Shown piece by piece: positions 58,591-64,000 of a DNA stretch of 64,000 bases (its first letter is position 1; each line of letters begins with the position of its first letter). The stretch lies in contig CM042688.1 in assembly GCA_023614405.1 (NCBI GenBank), positions 446,266,028 to 446,330,027 of the forward strand, read 5' to 3'. The position numbers and the translations under genes were made by a program. Source of the DNA: Avena insularis. Taxonomy: Eukaryota > Streptophyta > Magnoliopsida > Poales > Poaceae. The notes under the pieces are model-generated. The model was not told where the DNA came from and ran no database searches. It was given only the letters and a program-made list of their open reading frames with translations.

Positions 58591-60110
58591 GTTAAATAAA
58601 ATTGAAGGTACTCGGGTACTAAAACAAGGGAGAAACAGGAAGAGTTCCTTGAGATTTAGGCGCTCTTTGGTTGGGCTCGAATTCTAGCTTTTGATTTTTG
58701 GCTTATAAAGCTACGAACGTGTTTTTGGCTTTGTTTTTAGCTTTTACTCTAACATAGTGGAACGATAGTATAAGTCAGGTTGGATGATTTTAATGATTTT
58801 ATCTCGGTTTAGCGAAAAAATGTTCGAATTTTGAACAATAAGCGATGGGAGTCTGTACTTCCCGTAATTCTGGCTCACTAACATGTGGGTCACTTGCATA
58901 GTATGTCCAAAAAGTCGGTGTAGGTTAGAGTGGGAGGGTAGGTAAATATTGAAGAAGGGCTAGGAAACATGGATGGGGTGTTGCACTTGGGAGAACACAA
59001 ATTTACCACCTATATCCCTCTGATTCTTGTTATTGCTCCCTCAGATTCTTGTCTCCGGAGCAGGGATAGAAGAGGAATTTTGCATTCTAGACAGAGGTGA
59101 AGCATGTTTCAATGGATGCGTGGGATATTTTAATGGATGAGTGCGATGTTTGGGTGCCGTAGCAAATTTTGAGGTCGAAGCTTCTAGCATACGCTACTCT
59201 GCCGTGGGGCCTCTCAGACGCGCTGTCACCGTCTAGGCCCACACGCCAGCGAGAGTTGCTTCCTAGCATTTAAACGAGTTTCTAGGCATTTGCTGAAATT
59301 TTCGAACAATTTAAGGCTTTTAAGAAGATGACCATCGTAAAAAAAAGGTGACCAAGGTCATGGAAGTAGTTTATGATGACATGTCCATATTTGGTAGATC
59401 AGTGCATCTTTGCAAATCAACCAATATGCCTGCTTCCAAATTTGAAGTTTTTTTTCGAATTTCCAAGTAACAACAATGTTTTTTGTTGTGAAGCAACTAC
59501 AAAGATGATGGCTCAAAATGCCACCACCCCATTTTTTCACACAATGTATAACGCGCTTTCAAGCTTCTAGGCTAAATTTGTGCAATACAATAATTTTTGG
59601 GGATGGATAGTTGAATGCATGGGCGGGGTGTTTGAATGGGTGGGTGGGATATTTTGGTGCTCTACCGAAATTTTGAAGTTGAAGCTTCTAAGGTATAGTA
59701 CGCTACTCCCACTTGGGATGCTGTCCCCGTCAGATAGACCCACGGGCCTGTATGCTTTCCAGCATTTAATGAGTTTATAGACATCTGCCGAAATTAATGA
59801 ACATTAATTCAAGGCTTTCAAACAAGAGGAGCATGGTCACAGCCATAGTTTCTGTACCTTTTCATCTTTTGTACTACACCATACATTGAAGTATCTTCGC
59901 CAACCAAGCTTACAAACCTGGCCATATTTGGTAGATCGGTGCATCTCGGCATTCCAAGAAATTGTTTACAAAGGAGATTCCAGATTTGATGGATAATGCC
60001 CTACTTTCACGAGTTTCCAAGCTTCCTAGCTGAAGATGCTGAAATTGTATAACTTTTTGACATAAAGCCATTCATTCACAAAGTGCAATGCTATGTGCAT
60101 TAGTTTCCAT

Positions 60111-60661
60111 GGTAAACATAAACTTGTATATTGACAAGTTTTGGATCAATTTTGATCTATGGTGAGTGGCAGGTGGGCCATGTATATGGTGGTGCCCAAA
60201 CCAGGGTAGGCCAGAATTTCCAAAGTTATCCCTCCGCACCCCTTCGCGCTTTGTATTAACTTCCACCCTCCGCCGCCTAGGCCTCACCCCCTTCCCCACA
60301 AAACAGACGTGCTTACGGCCGCTCCTCCACACCAACATGCGTGAAGAAGCTTTCCCTACCCGTCGGTCTTCTTGAGACGCACCGGTGGGCACGTCGATCC
60401 CACGGTAGGCCTTCTATCTGTAGCTCGATCTGGTTGGCATTTTTATTGCCCTTTCAAATACTCCTACATAGTTTAATTTGTCCTCAATCTACATGGTCAT
60501 ATTTTATTCTGCGTTGGATCTGTGTTCCGAAATACCTTCGGCGGTTTTTGCTGTCAATATGTTTGCTGAAGCGCATAGGCATATATACTTTTTGTACTTC
60601 ATCTATATGTTTCGTGCTTTTCTTTTAATAATAACCAACCTTGTATGTCATAATTAAATAG
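60111..60661 (+). promoter_or_regulatory. probable 5' region with leader intron of the transposase-associated gene
   Basis: CT/GC-rich sequence (60230-60410) with a possible donor CCCACG|GTAGGCC at about 60405 and an acceptor TTAAATAG right before the ATG at 60662, with T-rich DNA between. This suggests an untranslated first exon and a ~255-bp leader intron. Inferred from splice-like signals only. Confidence 0.4.
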
Positions 60662-61293
60662 ATGGGCAAATTTTGGATAGAGAGTTCTCCATTAGGCAGC
60701 GCTAAACGTATCCTTGATGTTCTACGATTTATGGGATTTGTTAGAGCTCATTGTGACAACTCAAAATTACATTGCCCCTTCCGGTTGTGTGCGAATCGCA
60801 GGGTGCTGCCTCAAAGTATAGTGGAAAACCATATTTTTACATTTGGGATGCTTAGCACATATGTTAGATGGGTATTTCATGGTGAACCATATGATCCTCC
60901 ATATGAACCAAGGGAAGCACATCTTTATCATCAAGATCAAGTAGGGGAAGAAGATGTTGATCAACTAGATCAACTGACAGAGGCAGCTCCTGAGCATCTA
61001 GATCAACTTGGAGAAGGGGGAGGAGAGAAAAAGTGCAAGCTGCATGAAACAAATTTCATTTCTGGTACTACCGCTATGCCAGATGATAAGGTATATCTAT
61101 AGAACGACAAATGTCCAGGTTGTGTGTCTTTGATGTTTGTCTATAAACGTATCTGTTAATCTACTAATTGCAGAAGCAGACGACCAAAGAGGACTTTGAT
61201 GGTAATGACGATGACCTGTTCATTGATGAGCCTATACCTGAGGCTGTGGATCGGGTACACTGCGTCTGGATGGATTTAATGCAGGGTTGTTGA
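60662..61293 (+). CDS. transposase-associated-domain protein (CACTA N-terminal fragment), two exons
   Basis: Exon 1 is 60662-61090 (143 codons). A donor AAG|GTATAT and acceptor AATTGCAG|AAG bound an 83-bp intron (61091-61173). Exon 2 runs in frame to a TGA at 61291-61293, giving about 182 residues. Residues ~25-80 (FVRAHCDNSKLHCPFRLC, NHIFTFGMLSTYVRW, FHGE) match the plant transposase-associated domain found at the N terminus of En/Spm (CACTA) transposases: a C-P-x-x-x-C motif, a conserved H, then Y-x-x-W-x-x-HGE. An acidic linker rich in D, E and Q follows, as in such proteins. The expected TNP2 catalytic region is absent downstream, so this is a truncated or captured fragment, though it is open and has good splice sites. 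If spliced onward at GATCGG|GTACAC (61250), it could continue beyond the window's visible exons. Whether it is expressed is unknown. Confidence 0.65.
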
Positions 61294-62829
61294 TCATTAG
61301 GGGTGTACTTTTGGTGCCGTTCATGACCACTAGCCCAGCAGCAAAAATCTTGGGATGTAGAGCTATCCCATGATTGGTTCGCTACTACCATAGTTCTGTA
61401 ATATGGAGTTACCTTATTATGATTTCTAGGTCTTTGTTAGTATAACTGTAATTGGAAACTATTCCGTATATTAGTATATACGGAGTATATGTGTGTTTGT
61501 GTGTGTTTCTAGTCTGAAATTCGAGCTTATCATTTTATCGGTTCCAAAACTGTTTTTGAAGCCCCAACGCTGGTGCCCTATGCTGCAACTACCGCCGTCT
61601 TGTCCACTGCTCCGTGAGACGAATCAGCAGAAGGATAATAAGCTCGGACCAATTTGATTTGAAGCGGGGCGATTTTCTCTGTCCTTGGAGAGGAACCCGA
61701 GAGAACTAGTACTGGTACCAAGGGAAGGAGGAGGTTGGCTCGGTCAATTATCTCACCCACTTGATGTGGGACCTGCTTTAACTCACCCCTAACGTGGGTC
61801 CTGCTTGAAACAGCTGTATGCCACCACGTGATAGCTAGGATCAAAAATTCGGGATTCTCTCCTGGCAAAATGTTCCTTCCACTGCCACTTAAAAATACTT
61901 ACTATAGAAAAAAGTGTACTGCCCAGCCCTACTACTACTAGTACTACTACTCCCCTGCCCATGCCTTTCTACCGACAATAAGACAAGAAACCATCGCTAG
62001 CTAGCTCACATCTAGCAAGCAACTATTGGAACTGGTGCAACCTCCGATTAGGGAGTTCTTGTTGAAATAGGTGGGTGTATTTGCTCACCTCGAAATCTGG
62101 CTTTGCTTCATCTGCTTCCGATTGGGCCATTGGGGTTATACTATTAGTACTAGGAGTAGTAGTATTCGGTATGCTTTGATTGTGGAGCTCTTGTAGGGGT
62201 TCCGCATATGAAAACAATAAATTTTACTCTACGCCCCTGAGCCCCTGGAGCTGTCAGGACCTATCTATTAGTAATACAGTAACAGGAGGGGCTTTTCGCG
62301 AACTTACCCTTGAAGACCGAAAAGCGTTGTCAATGCTCAGGAGGGGCTTGTTCGTCTGTGGTACCAAAGTTGGCAGGCCAGCACATGGCGGTACCTAAGT
62401 TGCCTGAAATTACCGTGTTTTGAAAAGTTGGGCCGCCAACTACTGAGAGGAGCCATTTCGAGGCAAACTCATCTCACCCCTGCCAAATACAAACATTCCG
62501 TTAAACCGCCACGTGAAGTAGACGGTCGAGACCCACATGTCGGTTATCTGTCCATGACGCGGGCGCCAACACGGCAACCTCTTAGGAAAATCGAGCAGCT
62601 AAGTGGATTGGATGCGTTGACCAATTTCACAAATCCATTCCCAGCTTTCCCCTAGCACCCGCAGCGTCGGAATCCACCCTCTAGGCAGGACGATCCCTTC
62701 GGACATTTGACTTCCGGGGCCAAGTTGCTGTGCCCAGTCACTGATACCGAGCTCCAATGGCGCATGCCGTAGCCGCCGTTGCGAGGCTCTAGCCCGCCTC
62801 CTCCGCCGATGAGCCGAGCAGCTCGGAGG
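61294..62829. other. intergenic, no gene supported
   Basis: It contains a TTCCGTATAT / ATATACGGAGT inverted repeat (about 61465-61490), a GT-rich run (61488-61508) and two trinucleotide patches (ACTACTACTAGTACTACTAC near 61930; AGTACTAGGAGTAGTAGTA near 62145). GC-rich DNA near 62530-62820 could be promoter or leader of the next gene. The minus frames at 61578-61868 and 62599-62994 have no family and no splice support. Confidence 0.5.
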
Positions 62830-63661
62830 ATGGCAGATCCTACTATCAAGAAAGAAGAAGTTTTTTCTACAAGTAGGTGATCTACCCCTCTCTTTGCTAT
62901 TCGCACTAGTTACAACTGCTAGCTGGCTACTGAACCTCAAATTGTTTGTTAGCCCATCGCTGACAAACATATTTTGTCCATAGTTTTCTGTCAAGTGGGA
63001 TCTGCGCGGACCCCCCTTACCTGGTTACGGTAGTCCTCTATAGGTACGACTCTAAGGGCAACAGGTATGGACACCATTGTTTCACGATGGAAGAAGCGCC
63101 TGCGCAGATCTGCACTATATCTGGTATGGTTGCTGCTTTGCGTAATCATGTTGACTTATGGCCAAAACAGACTGCAAAGTTTAGCTTCATGGATGAACGT
63201 GGCATCATGGTTCGTCTAACGTGTGATAGTCAGGTAATTGGGTTGATGAAAAGGTATGCTTCGGCTACCATGTTTGAGCTGAAATGTGATGTACTGGATG
63301 TGGAAGCTGCTGCAACTGGAGTCGCCCTTCTATTCTTGGTCAGGGTGGTTTCTCGAACCCAATTAGCTCCTAGTAAGAAAAAGTCTCTTGGGGTTCGCAT
63401 GTTTGTGCTGAATTGTAATTTTTGTTTTATTTACTCTGTAGATATTGGGCAGTTATGCAATAGTCTTGTTTCATTGGCAGGAAGTGCCGCAAGGTTAGAA
63501 ACATGACTGCCGGTTCAGTCATTTTGCTGCCTGAAGAAATTAAAAACGAGTGGAAAGATGTCATTTTGCTGCCCAAAGAAATTAAAAACGAGTGGAAAGA
63601 TGATGCTAGACATGATTCTGGTGCCCATTGTCACGGCGATGTAGAGTACGTGAAGCCTTGA
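62830..63661 (+). CDS. unrecognised small multi-exon gene
   Basis: Exon 1 (62830-62876, MADPTIKKEEVFSTS) ends at AAGTAG|GTGATC. The intron runs to CCATAG at 62983, and the join keeps frame. Exon 2 continues SFLSSGICADPPYLVTVVLY and RYDSKGNRYGHHCF, then TMEEAPAQICTISGMVAALR, KFSFMDERGIMVRLTC and VSRTQLAPSKKKSLG to about 63393. A T-rich intron follows, and a last exon near 63482-63494 onward reads KVRNMTAGSVILLPEEIKNE... to a TGA at 63659-63661. A 42-bp tandem duplication (63518-63559, 63560-63601) repeats 14 residues in frame. After the TGA the frame stays open for 35 more codons of strongly basic, internally duplicated sequence (LAPRKRKKAGNEEA / LAPRLRKKVAGNEDA) to a TAG at 63767, so the stop may be a recent truncation. 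The alternating hydrophobic core could be an OB-like fold, but I cannot name a family. Last splice sites are uncertain. Confidence 0.5.
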
Positions 63662-63899
63662 AAATTGGCACCAAGGAAGAGGAAGAAGGCAGGAAATGAA
63701 GAAGCCATTGGACGTGAAGGCTTGGCACCCAGGCTGCGGAAGAAGGTTGCTGGCAATGAAGATGCATAGTAATGTGTTGAACTTGAACCTATATATGTAA
63801 TTCTGTTAAATTCTGATCGCTCTGTGTGTGGCACGTTGCTGGGCGAAACAATCTACCCACGTTCTCTGAGTAAAATGTACCGCGACTTAGGGTTTGGAA

Positions 63900-64000
63900 A
63901 TGCCCAAGTCAGTAGTTGAATCCGAAATTGTGATTGTGCCACTACTATCTGAAAACAATGATCCACCGGTTCCACGATTGCTGAGGGGCAGGAGATCTCC
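63900..64000 (+). CDS. open frame running off the window
   Basis: An ATG at 63900 (GGAAATGCCC) opens MPKSVVESEIVIVPLLSENN, rich in Val, Glu and Pro, without a stop to the end of the window (33 codons). It could be a first exon or chance. Too short to judge. Confidence 0.2.
   Translation, partial: MPKSVVESEIVIVPLLSENNDPPVPRLLRGRRS

Larger units (their letters stand above)
50600..60110. repeat. macro-tandem repeat, ~4.1-4.3 kb period, about 2.3 copies
   Basis: The marker GAGCA-x-x-GATAGAAG occurs at 50667, 54765 and 59057 (spacing 4098 and 4292). Around each, the same order is found: TTTACCACCTATA, the marker, GGGATATTT, GAGGTTGAAGCTT, TTTGGTAGAT, a TAACTTTTTGAC block and, in copies 1 and 2, a telomere-like satellite array. 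Copies 2 and 3 have an extra internal duplication (the GGGATGTTTGAATGG / AAGTTGAAGCTT block at 55300 and 59600) absent from copy 1. Copy 3 stops near 60110. No coding frame is conserved among the copies. Confidence 0.85.

Noticed and set aside
61578..61868. Minus-strand 96-codon frame as a gene
   Set aside because: No family signature, no conserved start context and it spans simple promoter-like DNA.

Overview
This window is plant nuclear DNA, almost certainly from a Triticeae grass (wheat, barley, rye or Aegilops). The evidence is the set of degraded Copia and Gypsy LTR retrotransposons, their tRNA-Met and tRNA-Asp type primer-binding sites, a CACTA terminus, a grass-type B3 gene fragment and long gene-poor stretches. 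No bacterial-style operon, rRNA or tRNA gene was seen. Nearly everything is a dead or non-coding mobile element; only the last ~4 kb holds plausible small exon-intron genes.

Layout: 1-3022 holds remnants of a + strand Copia (LTR end 1-434, another LTR end 2871-3022) around an unclassified repeat rich in ACTACCGG words. 3770-4250 is a broken B3-domain gene (minus strand). 4290-20150 is one minus-strand Copia element split by two later insertions, each with a 5-bp target-site duplication: a Gypsy-like solo LTR (6855-8296) and a complete + strand Copia (9614-17494, LTRs 1298 and 1295 bp). 20150-29018 is a + strand chromodomain Gypsy that lacks its 5' LTR and has a ~4.0 kb 3' LTR. 29019-42748 is a minus-strand Athila/Sabrina-like Gypsy with its 5' LTR on the right. 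It is interrupted by a complete non-autonomous element with very large LTRs (29937-39128; LTRs ~4.17 kb, internal region only 849 bp; perfect ATGCA target duplication).

The right third is repeat-on-repeat DNA. 42749-48189 is a tandem array of ~530-bp units that is itself partly duplicated. A CACTA end begins at 48190, followed by a 16-bp-type minisatellite and minus-strand exon-like remnants. 50600-60110 is a macro-tandem repeat of ~4.1-4.3 kb (about 2.3 copies). It carries two arrays (51690-54300 and 56580-58590) of a ~180-bp satellite-like unit loaded with degenerate telomere-type TTTAGGG words. This composite telomere-like satellite is the most unusual structure in the window.

60662-61293 is a short two-exon gene with a transposase-associated domain typical of CACTA transposase N termini. 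62830-63661 is an unrecognised small multi-exon gene with in-frame duplications at its 3' end. An open reading frame runs off the right edge. The mobile elements form a readable insertion order: the minus Copia came first, then the solo-LTR parent and the + Copia inside it. Likewise the Sabrina-like Gypsy came first, then the large-LTR element inside it.
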